Origin: Festucalex cinctus
Taxonomy: Eukaryota; Chordata; Actinopteri; Syngnathiformes; Syngnathidae
Direction of reading: 5' to 3'
DNA: 64,000 nucleotides
NCBI RefSeq assembly: GCF_051991245.1
Contig: NW_027520295.1
Span: 186,001 to 250,000, forward strand
Shown in pieces: positions 50,081 to 63,925 of this stretch. The position numbers and the translations under genes were made by a program. Numbering within the stretch: the first letter of the stretch is position 1; each line of letters starts with the position of its first letter. Below the pieces are notes generated by a model. It was not told the origin of the DNA. It did no database searches and saw nothing but the letters and a program-made list of their open reading frames with translations.

Positions 50081-52993
50081 TCTAGCATGAAATTGCTTGG
50101 GCACCTGTTAATTTTTAAGATTTTGACACATTCAGCTCAAATGTACAATCATGCGCTAAAAACGCATTTAAAGCAATAAAAAGGTGATTATGGCTGTCAA
50201 ACCTAAACCAAACGTTGTGCACTCAAATCTTTTGCTGTATTTAGTTTATTTTGGCATCCGGATGATGATTCTAGCATGAAATTGCTTGGGCACCTGTTAA
50301 TTTTTAAGATTTTGACACATTCAGCTCAAATGTACACAATTGCTGATTATGGCTGTCAAATCTAAACCAAACGTTGTGCACTCAAATCTTTTGCTGTATT
50401 TTGTTTATTTTGGCATCCGGATGATGATTCTAGCATGAAATTGCTTGGGCACCTGTTAATTTTTAAGATTTTGACACATTCAGCTCAAATGTACAATCAT
50501 GCGCTAAAAACGCATTTAAAGCAATAAAAAGGTGATTATGGCTGTCAAACCTAAACCAAACGTTGTGCACTCAAATCTTTTGCTGTATTTAGTTTATTTT
50601 GGCATCCGGATGATGATTCTAGCATGAAATTGCTTGGGCACCTGTTAATTTTTAAGATTTTGACACATTCAGCTCAAATGTACACAATTGCTGATTATGG
50701 CTGTCAAATCTAAACCAAACGTTGTGCACTCAAATCTTTTGCTGTATTTTGTTTATTTTGGCATCCGGATGATGATTCTAGCATTAAATTGCTTGGGCAC
50801 CTGTTAATTTTTAAGATTTTGACACATTCAGCTCAAATGTACAATCATGCGCTAAAAACGCATTTAAAGCAATAAAAAGGTGATTATGGCTGTCAAACCT
50901 AAACCAAACGTTGTGCACTCAAATCTTTTGCTGTATTTAGTTTATTTTGGCATCCGGATGATGATTCTAGCATGAAATTGCTTGGGCACCTGTTAATTTT
51001 TAAGATTTTGACACATTCAGCTCAAATGTACACAATTGCTGATTATGGCTGTCAAATCTAAACCAAACGTTGTGCACTCAAATCTTTTGCTGTATTTAGT
51101 TTATTTTGGCATCCGGATGATGATTCTAGCATGAAATTGCTTGGGCACCTGTTAATTTTTAAGATTTTGACACATTCAGCTCAAATGTACAATCATGCGC
51201 TAAAAACGCATTTAAAGCAATAAAAAGGTGATTATGGCTGTCAAACCTAAACCAAACGTTGTGCACTCAAATCTTTTGCTGTATTTAGTTTATTTTGGCA
51301 TCCGGATGATGATTCTACAATGAAATTGCTTGGGCACCTGTTAATTTTTAAGATTTTGACACATTCAGCTCAAATGTACACAATTGCTGATTATGGCTGT
51401 CAAATCTAAACCAAACGTTGTGCACTCAAATCTTTTGCTGTATTTAGTTTATTTTGGCATCCGGATGATGATTCTAGCATGAAATTGCTTGGGCACCTGT
51501 TAATTTTTAAGATTTTGACACATTCAGCTCAAATGTACACAATTGCTGATTATGGCTGTCAAATCTAAACCAAACGTTGTGCACTCAAATCTTTTGCTGT
51601 ATTTAGTTTATTTTGGCATCCGGATGATGATTCTAGCATGAAATTGCTTGGGCACCTGTTAATTTTTAAGATTTTGACACATTCAGCTCAAATGTACAAT
51701 CATGCGCTAAAAACGCATTTAAAGCAATAAAAAGGTGATTATGGCTGTCAAACCTAAACCAAACGTTGTGCACTCAAATCTTTTGCTGTATTTAGTTTAT
51801 TTTGGCATCCGGATGATGATTCTACAATGAAATTGCTTGGGCACCTGTTAATTTTTAAGATTTTGACACATTCAGCTCAAATGTACACAATTGCTGATTA
51901 TGGCTGTCAAATCTAAACCAAACGTTGTGCACTCAAATCTTTTGCTGTATTTAGTTTATTTTGGCATCCGGATGATGATTCTAGCATGAAATTGCTTGGG
52001 CACCTGTTAATTTTTAAGATTTTGACACATTCAGCTCAAATGTACACAATTGCTGATTATGGCTGTCAAATCTAAACCAAACGTTGTGCACTCAAATCTT
52101 TTGCTGTATTTTGTTTATTTTGGCATCCGGATGATGATTCTAGCATTAAATTGCTTGGGCACCTGTTAATTTTTAAGATTTTGACACATTCAGCTCAAAT
52201 GTACAATCATGCGCTAAAAACGCATTTAAAGCAATAAAAAGGTGATTATGGCTGTCAAACCTAAACCAAACGTTGTGCACTCAAATCTTTTGCTGTATTT
52301 AGTTTATTTTGGCATCCGGATGATGATTCTAGCATGAAATTGCTTGGGCACCTGTTAATTTTTAAGATTTTGACACATTCAGCTCAAATGTACACAATTG
52401 CTGATTATGGCTGTCAAATCTAAACCAAACGTTGTGCACTCAAATCTTTTGCTGTATTTAGTTTATTTTGGCATCCGGATGATGATTCTAGCATGAAATT
52501 GCTTGGGCACCTGTTAATTTTTAAGATTTTGACACATTCAGCTCAAATGTACAATCATGCGCTAAAAACGCATTTAAAGCAATAAAAAGGTGATTATGGC
52601 TGTCAAACCTAAACCAAACGTTGTGCACTCAAATCTTTTGCTGTATTTAGTTTATTTTGGCATCCGGATGATGATTCTAGCATGAAATTGCTTGGGCACC
52701 TGTTAATTTTTAAGATTTTGACACATTCAGCTCAAATGTACACAATTGCTGATTATGGCTGTCAAATCTAAACCAAACGTTGTGCACTCAAATCTTTTGC
52801 TGTATTTAGTTTATTTTGGCATCCGTATGATGATTCTAGCATGAAATTGCTTGGGCACCTGTTAATTTTTAAGATTTTGACACATTCAGCTCAAATGTAC
52901 ACAATTGCTGATTATGGCTGTCAAATCTAAACCAAACGTTGTGCACTCAAATCTTTTGCTGTATTTAGTTTATTTTGGCATCCGGATGATGAT
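50081..52993 (+). repeat. 14-monomer block, copy 4, with three-monomer insert
   Basis: Same order as 37,469-40,381, including the doubled L Sa (Sa at 51,314 and 51,821), at an offset of 12,612 bp. The A to G of copy 3 is absent: the first L here reads AATAAA. Sg S closes the block at 52,676-52,993. Confidence 0.86.
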
Positions 52994-55900
52994 TCTAGCA
53001 TGAAATTGCTTGGGCACCTGTTAATTTTTAAGATTTTGACACATTCAGCTCAAATGTACAATCATGCGCTAAAAACGCATTTAAAGCAATAAAAAGGTGA
53101 TTATGGCTGTCAAACCTAAACCAAACGTTGTGCACTCAAATCTTTTGCTGTATTTAGTTTATTTTGGCATCCGGATGATGATTCTAGCATGAAATTGCTT
53201 GGGCACCTGTTAATTTTTAAGATTTTGACACATTCAGCTCAAATGTACACAATTGCTGATTATGGCTGTCAAATCTAAACCAAACGTTGTGCACTCAAAT
53301 CTTTTGCTGTATTTTGTTTATTTTGGCATCCGGATGATGATTCTAGCATGAAATTGCTTGGGCACCTGTTAATTTTTAAGATTTTGACACATTCAGCTCA
53401 AATGTACAATCATGCGCTAAAAACGCATTTAAAGCAATAAAAAGGTGATTATGGCTGTCAAACCTAAACCAAACGTTGTGCACTCAAATCTTTTGCTGTA
53501 TTTAGTTTATTTTGGCATCCGGATGATGATTCTAGCATGAAATTGCTTGGGCACCTGTTAATTTTTAAGATTTTGACACATTCAGCTCAAATGTACACAA
53601 TTGCTGATTATGGCTGTCAAATCTAAACCAAACGTTGTGCACTCAAATCTTTTGCTGTATTTAGTTTATTTTGGCCTCCGGATGATGATTCTAGCATGAA
53701 ATTGCTTGGGCACCTGTTAATTTTTAAGATTTTGACACATTCAGCTCAAATGTACAATCATGCGCTAAAAACGCATTTAAAGCAATAAAAAGGTGATTAT
53801 GGCTGTCAAACCTAAACCAAACGTTGTGCACTCAAATCTTTTGCTGTATTTAGTTTATTTTGGCATCCGGATGATGATTCTAGCATGAAATTGCTTGGGC
53901 ACCTGTTAATTTTTAAGATTTTGACACATTCAGCTCAAATGTACACAATTGCTGATTATGGCTGTCAAATCTAAACCAAACGTTGTGCACTCAAATCTTT
54001 TGCTGTATTTAGTTTATTTTGGCATCCGGATGATGATTCTAGCATGAAATTGCTTGGGCACCTGTTAATTTTTAAGATTTTGACACATTCAGCTCAAATG
54101 TACAATCATGCGCTAAAAACGCATTTAAAGCAATAAAAAGGTGATTATGGCTGTCAAACCTAAACCAAACGTTGTGCACTCAAATCTTTTGCTGTATTTA
54201 GTTTATTTTGGCATCCGGATGATGATTCTAGCATGAAATTGCTTGGGCACCTGTTAATTTTTAAGATTTTGACACATTCAGCTCAAATGTACACAATTGC
54301 TGATTATGGCTGTCAAATCTAAACCAAACGTTGTGCACTCAAATCTTTTGCTGTATTTAGTTTATTTTGGCATCCGGATGATGATTCTAGCATGAAATTG
54401 CTTGGGCACCTGTTAATTTTTAAGATTTTGACACATTCAGCTCAAATGTACAATCATGCCCTAAAAACGCATTTAAAGCAATAAAAAGGTGATTATGGCT
54501 GTCAAACCTAAACCAAACGTTGTGCACTCAAATCTTTTGCTGTATTTAGTTTATTTGGGCATCCGGATGATGATTCTAGCATGAAATTGCTTGGGCACCT
54601 GTTAATTTTTAAGATTTTGACACATTCAGCTCAAATGTACACAATTGCTGATTATGGCTGTCAAATCTAAACCAAACGTTGTGCACTCAAATCTTTTGCT
54701 GTATTTAGTTTATTTTGGCATCCGGATGATGATTCTAGCATGAAATTGCTTGGGCACCTGTTAATTTTTAAGATTTTGACACATTCAGCTCAAATGTACA
54801 CAATTGCTGATTATGGCTGTCAAATCTAAACCAAACGTTGTGCACTCAAATCTTTTGCTGTATTTAGTTTATTTTGGCATCCGGATGATGATTCTAGCAT
54901 GAAATTGCTTGGGCACCTGTTAATTTTTAAGATTTTGACACATTCAGCTCAAATGTACACAATTGCTGATTATGGCTGTCAAATCTAAACCAAACGTTGT
55001 GCACTCAAATCTTTTGCTGTATTTTGTTTATTTTGGCATCCGGATGATGATTCTAGCATTAAATTGCTTGGGCACCTGTTAATTTTTAAGATTTTGACAC
55101 ATTCAGCTCAAATGTACAATCATGCGCTAAAAACGCATTTAAAGCAATAAAAAGGTGATTATGGCTGTCAAACCTAAACCAAACGTTGTGCACTCAAATC
55201 TTTTGCTGTATTTAGTTTATTTTGGCATCCGGATGATGATTCTACCATGAAATTGCTTGGGCACCTGTTAATTTTTAAGATTTTGACACATTCAGCTCAA
55301 ATGTACACAATTGCTGATTATGGCTGTCAAATCTAAACCAAACGTTGTGCACTCAAATCTTTTGCTGTATTTAGTTTATTTTGGCATCCGGATGATGATT
55401 CTAGCATGAAATTGCTTGGGCACCTGTTAATTTTTAAGATTTTGACACATTCAGCTCAAATGTACAATCATGCGCTAAAAACGCATTTAAAGCAATAAAA
55501 AGGTGATTATGGCTGTCAAACCTAAACCAAACGTTGTGCACTCAAATCTTTTGCTGTATTTAGTTTATTTTGGCATCCGGATGATGATTCTAGCATGAAA
55601 TTGCTTGGGCACCTGTTAATTTTTAAGATTTTGACACATTCACCTCAAATGTACAATCATGCGCTAAAAACGCATTTAAAGCAATAAAAAGGTGATTATG
55701 GCTGTCAAACCTAAACCAAACGTTGTGCACTCAAATCTTTTGCTGTATTTAGTTTATTTTGGCATCCGGATGATGATTCTAGCATGAAATTGCTTGGGCA
55801 CCTGTTAATTTTTAAGATTTTGACACATTCAGCTCAAATGTACACAATTGCTGATTATGGCTGTCAAATCTAAACCAAACGTTGTGCACTCAAATCTTTT

Positions 55901-58011
55901 GCTGTATTTTGTTTATTTTGGCATCCGGATGATGATTCTAGCATTAAATTGCTTGGGCACCTGTTAATTTTTAAGATTTTGACACATTCAGCTCAAATGT
56001 ACAATCATGCGCTAAAAACGCATTTAAAGCAATAAAAAGGTGATTATGGCTGTCAAACCTAAACCAAACGTTGTGCACTCAAATCTTTTGCTGTATTTAG
56101 TTTATTTTGGCATCCGGATGATGATTCTAGCATGAAATTGCTTGGGCACCTGTTAATTTTTAAGATTTTGACACATTCAGCTCAAATGTACACAATTGCT
56201 GATTATGGCTGTCAAATCTAAACCAAACGTTGTGCACTCAAATCTTTTGCTGTATTTAGTTTATTTTGGCATCCGGATGATGATTCTAGCATGAAATTGC
56301 TTGGGCACCTGTTAATTTTTAAGATTTTGACACATTCAGCTCAAATGTACAATCATGCGCTAAAAACGCATTTAAAGCAATAAAAAGGTGATTATGGCTG
56401 TCAAACCTAAACCAAACGTTGTGCACTCAAATCTTTTGCTGTATTTAGTTTATTTTGGCATCCGGATGATGATTCTAGCATGAAATTGCTTGGGCACCTG
56501 TTAATTTTTAAGATTTTGACACATTCACCTCAAATGTACAATCATGCGCTAAAAACGCATTTAAAGCAATAAAAAGGTGATTATGGCTGTCAAACCTAAA
56601 CCAAACGTTGTGCACTCAAATCTTTTGCTGTATTTAGTTTATTTTGGCATCCGGATGATGATTCTAGCATGAAATTGTTGGGCACCTGTTAATTTGTAAG
56701 ATTTTGACACATTCAGCTCAAATGTACACAATTGCTGATTATGGCTTTCAAATCTAAACCAAACGTTGTGCACTCAAATCTTTTGCTGTATTTAGTTTAT
56801 TTTGGCATCCGGATGATGATTCTAGCATGAAATTGCTTGGGCACCTGTTAATTTTTAAGATTTTGACAATGTACAATCATGCGCTAAAAACGCATTTAAA
56901 GCAATAAAAAGGTGATTATGGCTGTCAAACCTAAATCAAACGTTGTGCACTCAAATCTTTTGCTGTATTTAGTTTATTTTGGCATCCGGATGATGATTCT
57001 ACCATGAAATTGCTTGGGCACCTGTTAATTTTTAAGATTTTGACACATTCAGCTCAAATGTACACAATTGCTGATTATGGCTGTCAAATCTAAACCAAAC
57101 GTTGTGCACTCAAATCTTTTGCTGTATTTAGTTTATTTTGGCATCCGGATGATGATTCTAGCATGAAATTGCTTGGGCACCTGTTAATTTTTAAGATTTT
57201 GACACATTCAGCTCAAATGTACAATCATGCGCTAAAAACGCATTTAAAGCAATAAAAAGGTGATTATGGCTGTCAAACCTAAACCAAACGTTGTGCACTC
57301 AAATCTTTTGCTGTATTTAGTTTATTTTGGCATCCGGATGATGATTCTAGCATGAAATTGCTTGGGCACCTGTTAATTTTTAAGATTTTGACACATTCAG
57401 CTCAAATGTACACAATTGCTGATTATGGCTGTCAAATCTAAACCAAACGTTGTGCACTCAAATCTTTTGCTGTATTTAGTTTATTTTGGCATCCGGATGA
57501 TGATTCTAGCATGAAATTGCTTGGGCACCTGTTAATTTTTAAGATTTTGACACATTCAGCTCAAATGTACAATCATGCGCTAAAAACGCATTTAAAGCAA
57601 TAAAAAGGTGATTATGGCTGTCAAACCTAAACCAAACGTTGTGCACTCAAATCTTTTGCTGTATTTAGTTTATTTTGGCATCCGGATGATGATTCTAGCA
57701 TGAAATTGCTTGGGCACCTGTTAATTTTTAAGATTTTGACACATTCAGCTCAAATGTACACAATTGCTGATTATGGCTGTCAAATCTAAACCAAACGTTG
57801 TGCACTCAAATCTTTTGCTGTATTTAGTTTATTTTGGCATCCGGATGATGATTCTAGCATGAAATTGCTTGGGCACCTGTTAATTTTTAAGATTTTGACA
57901 CATTCAGCTCAAATGTACACAATTGCTGATTATGGCTGTCAAATCTAAACCAAACGTTGTGCACTCAAATCTTTTGCTGTATTTAGTTTATTTTGGCATC
58001 CGGATGATGAT
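52994..58011 (+). repeat. 29-monomer higher-order block, copy 4 (5,018 bp)
   Basis: Identical in monomer order to 40,382-45,399, including the Ld unit at 56,821-56,997. I saw no marker difference between copies 3 and 4. Lx is at 54,386, Lp at 55,589 and 56,474, Sz at 56,663. Confidence 0.88.
56821..56997 (+). repeat. Second Ld monomer (177 bp)
   Basis: Carries the same 12-bp deletion as 44,209-44,385, with the breakpoint at about 56,868, and is followed by Sc at 56,998. It is the 12,612-bp copy of that unit. The full-length La at the equivalent place in the tail (61,679-61,867) shows that the deletion is not fixed in the array. Confidence 0.9.
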
Positions 58012-61000
58012 TCTAGCATGAAATTGCTTGGGCACCTGTTAATTTTTAAGATTTTGACACATTCAGCTCAAATGTACAATCATGCGCTAAAAACGCATTT
58101 AAAGCAATAAAAAGGTGATTATGGCTGTCAAACCTAAACCAAACGTTGTGCACTCAAATCTTTTGCTGTATTTAGTTTATTTTGGCATCCGGATGATGAT
58201 TCTAGCATGAAATTGCTTGGGCACCTGTTAATTTTTAAGATTTTGACACATTCAGCTCAAATGTACACAATTGCTGATTATGGCTGTCAAATCTAAACCA
58301 AACGTTGTGCACTCAAATCTTTTGCTGTATTTTGTTTATTTTGGCATCCGGATGATGATTCTAGCATGAAATTGCTTGGGCACCTGTTAATTTTTAAGAT
58401 TTTGACACATTCAGCTCAAATGTACAATCATGCGCTAAAAACGCATTTAAAGCAATAAAAAGGTGATTATGGCTGTCAAACCTAAACCAAACGTTGTGCA
58501 CTCAAATCTTTTGCTGTATTTAGTTTATTTTGGCATCCGGATGATGATTCTAGCATGAAATTGCTTGGGCACCTGTTAATTTTTAAGATTTTGACACATT
58601 CAGCTCAAATGTACACAATTGCTGATTATGGCTGTCAAATCTAAACCAAACGTTGTGCACTCAAATCTTTTGCTGTATTTAGTTTATTTTGGCCTCCGGA
58701 TGATGATTCTAGCATGAAATTGCTTGGGCACCTGTTAATTTTTAAGATTTTGACACATTCAGCTCAAATGTACAATCATGCGCTAAAAACGCATTTAAAG
58801 CAATAAAAAGGTGATTATGGCTGTCAAACCTAAACCAAACGTTGTGCACTCAAATCTTTTGCTGTATTTAGTTTATTTTGGCATCCGGATGATGATTCTA
58901 GCATGAAATTGCTTGGGCACCTGTTAATTTTTAAGATTTTGACACATTCAGCTCAAATGTACACAATTGCTGATTATGGCTGTCAAATCTAAACCAAACG
59001 TTGTGCACTCAAATCTTTTGCTGTATTTAGTTTATTTTGGCATCCGGATGATGATTCTAGCATGAAATTGCTTGGGCACCTGTTAATTTTTAAGATTTTG
59101 ACACATTCAGCTCAAATGTACAATCATGCGCTAAAAACGCATTTAAAGCAATAAAAAGGTGATTATGGCTGTCAAACCTAAACCAAACGTTGTGCACTCA
59201 AATCTTTTGCTGTATTTAGTTTATTTTGGCATCCGGATGATGATTCTAGCATGAAATTGCTTGGGCACCTGTTAATTTTTAAGATTTTGACACATTCACC
59301 TCAAATGTACAATCATGCGCTAAAAACGCATTTAAAGCAATAAAAAGGTGATTATGGCTGTCAAACCTAAACCAAACGTTGTGCACTCAAATCTTTTGCT
59401 GTATTTAGTTTATTTTGGCATCCGGATGATGATTCTAGCATGAAATTGTTGGGCACCTGTTAATTTGTAAGATTTTGACACATTCAGCTCAAATGTACAC
59501 AATTGCTGATTATGGCTTTCAAATCTAAACCAAACGTTGTGCACTCAAATCTTTTGCTGTATTTAGTTTATTTTGGCATCCGGATGATGATTCTAGCATG
59601 AAATTGCTTGGGCACCTGTTAATTTTTAAGATTTTGACACATTCAGCTCAAATGTACACAATTGCTGATTATGGCTGTCAAATCTAAACCAAACGTTGTG
59701 CACTCAAATCTTTTGCTGTATTTAGTTTATTTTGGCATCCGGATGATGATTCTAGCATGAAATTGCTTGGGCACCTGTTAATTTTTAAGATTTTGACACA
59801 TTCAGCTCAAATGTACACAATTGCTGATTATGGCTGTCAAATCTAAACCAAACGTTGTGCACTCAAATCTTTTGCTGTATTTTGTTTATTTTGGCATCCG
59901 GATGATGATTCTAGCATTAAATTGCTTGGGCACCTGTTAATTTTTAAGATTTTGACACATTCAGCTCAAATGTACAATCATGCGCTAAAAACGCATTTAA
60001 AGCAATAAAAAGGTGATTATGGCTGTCAAACCTAAACCAAACGTTGTGCACTCAAATCTTTTGCTGTATTTAGTTTATTTTGGCATCCGGATGATGATTC
60101 TACCATGAAATTGCTTGGGCACCTGTTAATTTTTAAGATTTTGACACATTCAGCTCAAATGTACACAATTGCTGATTATGGCTGTCAAATCTAAACCAAA
60201 CGTTGTGCACTCAAATCTTTTGCTGTATTTAGTTTATTTTGGCATCCGGATGATGATTCTAGCATGAAATTGCTTGGGCACCTGTTAATTTTTAAGATTT
60301 TGACACATTCAGCTCAAATGTACAATCATGCGCTAAAAACGCATTTAAAGCAATAAAAAGGTGATTATGGCTGTCAAACCTAAACCAAACGTTGTGCACT
60401 CAAATCTTTTGCTGTATTTAGTTTATTTTGGCATCCGGATGATGATTCTAGCATGAAATTGCTTGGGCACCTGTTAATTTTTAAGATTTTGACACATTCA
60501 CCTCAAATGTACAATCATGCGCTAAAAACGCATTTAAAGCAATAAAAAGGTGATTATGGCTGTCAAACCTAAACCAAACGTTGTGCACTCAAATCTTTTG
60601 CTGTATTTAGTTTATTTTGGCATCCGGATGATGATTCTAGCATGAAATTGCTTGGGCACCTGTTAATTTTTAAGATTTTGACACATTCAGCTCAAATGTA
60701 CACAATTGCTGATTATGGCTGTCAAATCTAAACCAAACGTTGTGCACTCAAATCTTTTGCTGTATTTTGTTTATTTTGGCATCCGGATGATGATTCTAGC
60801 ATTAAATTGCTTGGGCACCTGTTAATTTTTAAGATTTTGACACATTCAGCTCAAATGTACAATCATGCGCTAAAAACGCATTTAAAGCAATAAAAAGGTG
60901 ATTATGGCTGTCAAACCTAAACCAAACGTTGTGCACTCAAATCTTTTGCTGTATTTAGTTTATTTTGGCATCCGGATGATGATTCTAGCATGAAATTGCT

Positions 61001-61520
61001 TGGGCACCTGTTAATTTTTAAGATTTTGACACATTCAGCTCAAATGTACACAATTGCTGATTATGGCTGTCAAATCTAAACCAAACGTTGTGCACTCAAA
61101 TCTTTTGCTGTATTTAGTTTATTTTGGCATCCGGATGATGATTCTAGCATGAAATTGCTTGGGCACCTGTTAATTTTTAAGATTTTGACACATTCAGCTC
61201 AAATGTACAATCATGCGCTAAAAACGCATTTAAAGCAATAAAAAGGTGATTATGGCTGTCAAACCTAAACCAAACGTTGTGCACTCAAATCTTTTGCTGT
61301 ATTTAGTTTATTTTGGCATCCGGATGATGATTCTAGCATGAAATTGCTTGGGCACCTGTTAATTTTTAAGATTTTGACACATTCACCTCAAATGTACAAT
61401 CATGCGCTAAAAACGCATTTAAAGCAATAAAAAGGTGATTATGGCTGTCAAACCTAAACCAAACGTTGTGCACTCAAATCTTTTGCTGTATTTAGTTTAT
61501 TTTGGCATCCGGATGATGAT
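58012..61520 (+). repeat. Follow-on block after copy 4
   Basis: The order is L Sw L Sk L S L Lp Sz S Sw Lt Sc L Lp Sw Lt S L Lp, matching 45,400-48,908 unit for unit. It contains the second Sz-S junction (59,434-59,750). After 61,520 the order follows the older Sz La Sc L S L S S type instead of the Sg S type. Confidence 0.85.
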
Positions 61521-63925
61521 TCTAGCATGAAATTGTTGGGCACCTGTTAATTTGTAAGATTTTGACACATTCAGCTCAAATGTACACAATTGCTGATTAT
61601 GGCTTTCAAATCTAAACCAAACGTTGTGCACTCAAATCTTTTGCTGTATTTAGTTTATTTTGGCATCCGGATGATGATTCTAGCATGAAATTGCTTGGGC
61701 ACCTGTTAATTTTTAAGATTTTGACACATTCAGCTCAAATGTACAATCATGCGCTAAAAACGCATTTAAAGCAATAAAAAGGTGATTATGGCTGTCAAAC
61801 CTAAATCAAACGTTGTGCACTCAAATCTTTTGCTGTATTTAGTTTATTTTGGCATCCGGATGATGATTCTACCATGAAATTGCTTGGGCACCTGTTAATT
61901 TTTAAGATTTTGACACATTCAGCTCAAATGTACACAATTGCTGATTATGGCTGTCAAATCTAAACCAAACGTTGTGCACTCAAATCTTTTGCTGTATTTA
62001 GTTTATTTTGGCATCCGGATGATGATTCTAGCATGAAATTGCTTGGGCACCTGTTAATTTTTAAGATTTTGACACATTCAGCTCAAATGTACAATCATGC
62101 GCTAAAAACGCATTTAAAGCAATAAAAAGGTGATTATGGCTGTCAAACCTAAACCAAACGTTGTGCACTCAAATCTTTTGCTGTATTTAGTTTATTTTGG
62201 CATCCGGATGATGATTCTAGCATGAAATTGCTTGGGCACCTGTTAATTTTTAAGATTTTGACACATTCAGCTCAAATGTACACAATTGCTGATTATGGCT
62301 GTCAAATCTAAACCAAACGTTGTGCACTCAAATCTTTTGCTGTATTTAGTTTATTTTGGCATCCGGATGATGATTCTAGCATGAAATTGCTTGGGCACCT
62401 GTTAATTTTTAAGATTTTGACACATTCAGCTCAAATGTACAATCATGCGCTAAAAACGCATTTAAAGCAATAAAAAGGTGATTATGGCTGTCAAACCTAA
62501 ACCAAACGTTGTGCACTCAAATCTTTTGCTGTATTTAGTTTATTTTGGCATCCGGATGATGATTCTAGCATGAAATTGCTTGGGCACCTGTTAATTTTTA
62601 AGATTTTGACACATTCAGCTCAAATGTACACAATTGCTGATTATGGCTGTCAAATCTAAACCAAACGTTGTGCACTCAAATCTTTTGCTGTATTTAGTTT
62701 ATTTTGGCATCCGGATGATGATTCTAGCATGAAATTGCTTGGGCACCTGTTAATTTTTAAGATTTTGACACATTCAGCTCAAATGTACACAATTGCTGAT
62801 TATGGCTGTCAAATCTAAACCAAACGTTGTGCACTCAAATCTTTTGCTGTATTTAGTTTATTTTGGCATCCGGATGATGATTCTAGCATGAAATTGCTTG
62901 GGCACCTGTTAATTTTTAAGATTTTGACACATTCAGCTCAAATGTACAATCATGCGCTAAAAACGCATTTAAAGCAATAAAAAGGTGATTATGGCTGTCA
63001 AACCTAAACCAAACGTTGTGCACTCAAATCTTTTGCTGTATTTAGTTTATTTTGGCATCCGGATGATGATTCTAGCATGAAATTGCTTGGGCACCTGTTA
63101 ATTTTTAAGATTTTGACACATTCAGCTCAAATGTACACAATTGCTGATTATGGCTGTCAAATCTAAACCAAACGTTGTGCACTCAAATCTTTTGCTGTAT
63201 TTTGTTTATTTTGGCATCCGGATGATGATTCTAGCATGAAATTGCTTGGGCACCTGTTAATTTTTAAGATTTTGACACATTCAGCTCAAATGTACAATCA
63301 TGCGCTAAAAACGCATTTAAAGCAATAAAAAGGTGATTATGGCTGTCAAACCTAAACCAAACGTTGTGCACTCAAATCTTTTGCTGTATTTAGTTTATTT
63401 TGGCATCCGGATGATGATTCTAGCATGAAATTGCTTGGGCACCTGTTAATTTTTAAGATTTTGACACATTCAGCTCAAATGTACACAATTGCTGATTATG
63501 GCTGTCAAATCTAAACCAAACGTTGTGCACTCAAATCTTTTGCTGTATTTAGTTTATTTTGGCCTCCGGATGATGATTCTAGCATGAAATTGCTTGGGCA
63601 CCTGTTAATTTTTAAGATTTTGACACATTCAGCTCAAATGTACAATCATGCGCTAAAAACGCATTTAAAGCAATAAAAAGGTGATTATGGCTGTCAAACC
63701 TAAACCAAACGTTGTGCACTCAAATCTTTTGCTGTATTTAGTTTATTTTGGCATCCGGATGATGATTCTAGCATGAAATTGCTTGGGCACCTGTTAATTT
63801 TTAAGATTTTGACACATTCAGCTCAAATGTACACAATTGCTGATTATGGCTGGCAAATCTAAACCAAACGTTGTGCACTCAAATCTTTTGCTGTATTTAG
63901 TTTATTTTGGCATCCGGATGATGAT
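61521..63925 (+). repeat. Right-hand stretch: Sz La Sc L S L S S L Sw L Sk L S
   Basis: These 14 monomers match 31,456-33,860 (offset 30,065 bp) and 16,614-19,018 in order. La here is full length (189 bp). The last S has a private T to G giving GGCTGGCAA at 63,853. The stretch shows the array returning to the follow-on block type found at 16-19 kb and 31-34 kb. Confidence 0.85.

Larger units (their letters stand above)
35412..61520 (+). repeat. 73-monomer, 12,612-bp tandem segmental duplication
   Basis: Monomers at 35,412-48,908 match those at 48,024-61,520 one for one, 78 units, at a constant offset of 12,612 bp. Rare markers shared at that offset include the 12-bp deletion (44,209 and 56,821), AAGACTTTG with the L-type base (36,992 and 49,604 lie in the copies that overlap at the start), and the three-monomer insert (38,702 and 51,314). 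I noted one difference, A to G at 37,568. The match starts after L at 35,223 faces Lp at 47,835, and stops where Sz with GGCTGTCAA at 48,909 faces Sz with GGCTTTCAA at 61,521. Confidence 0.87.
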
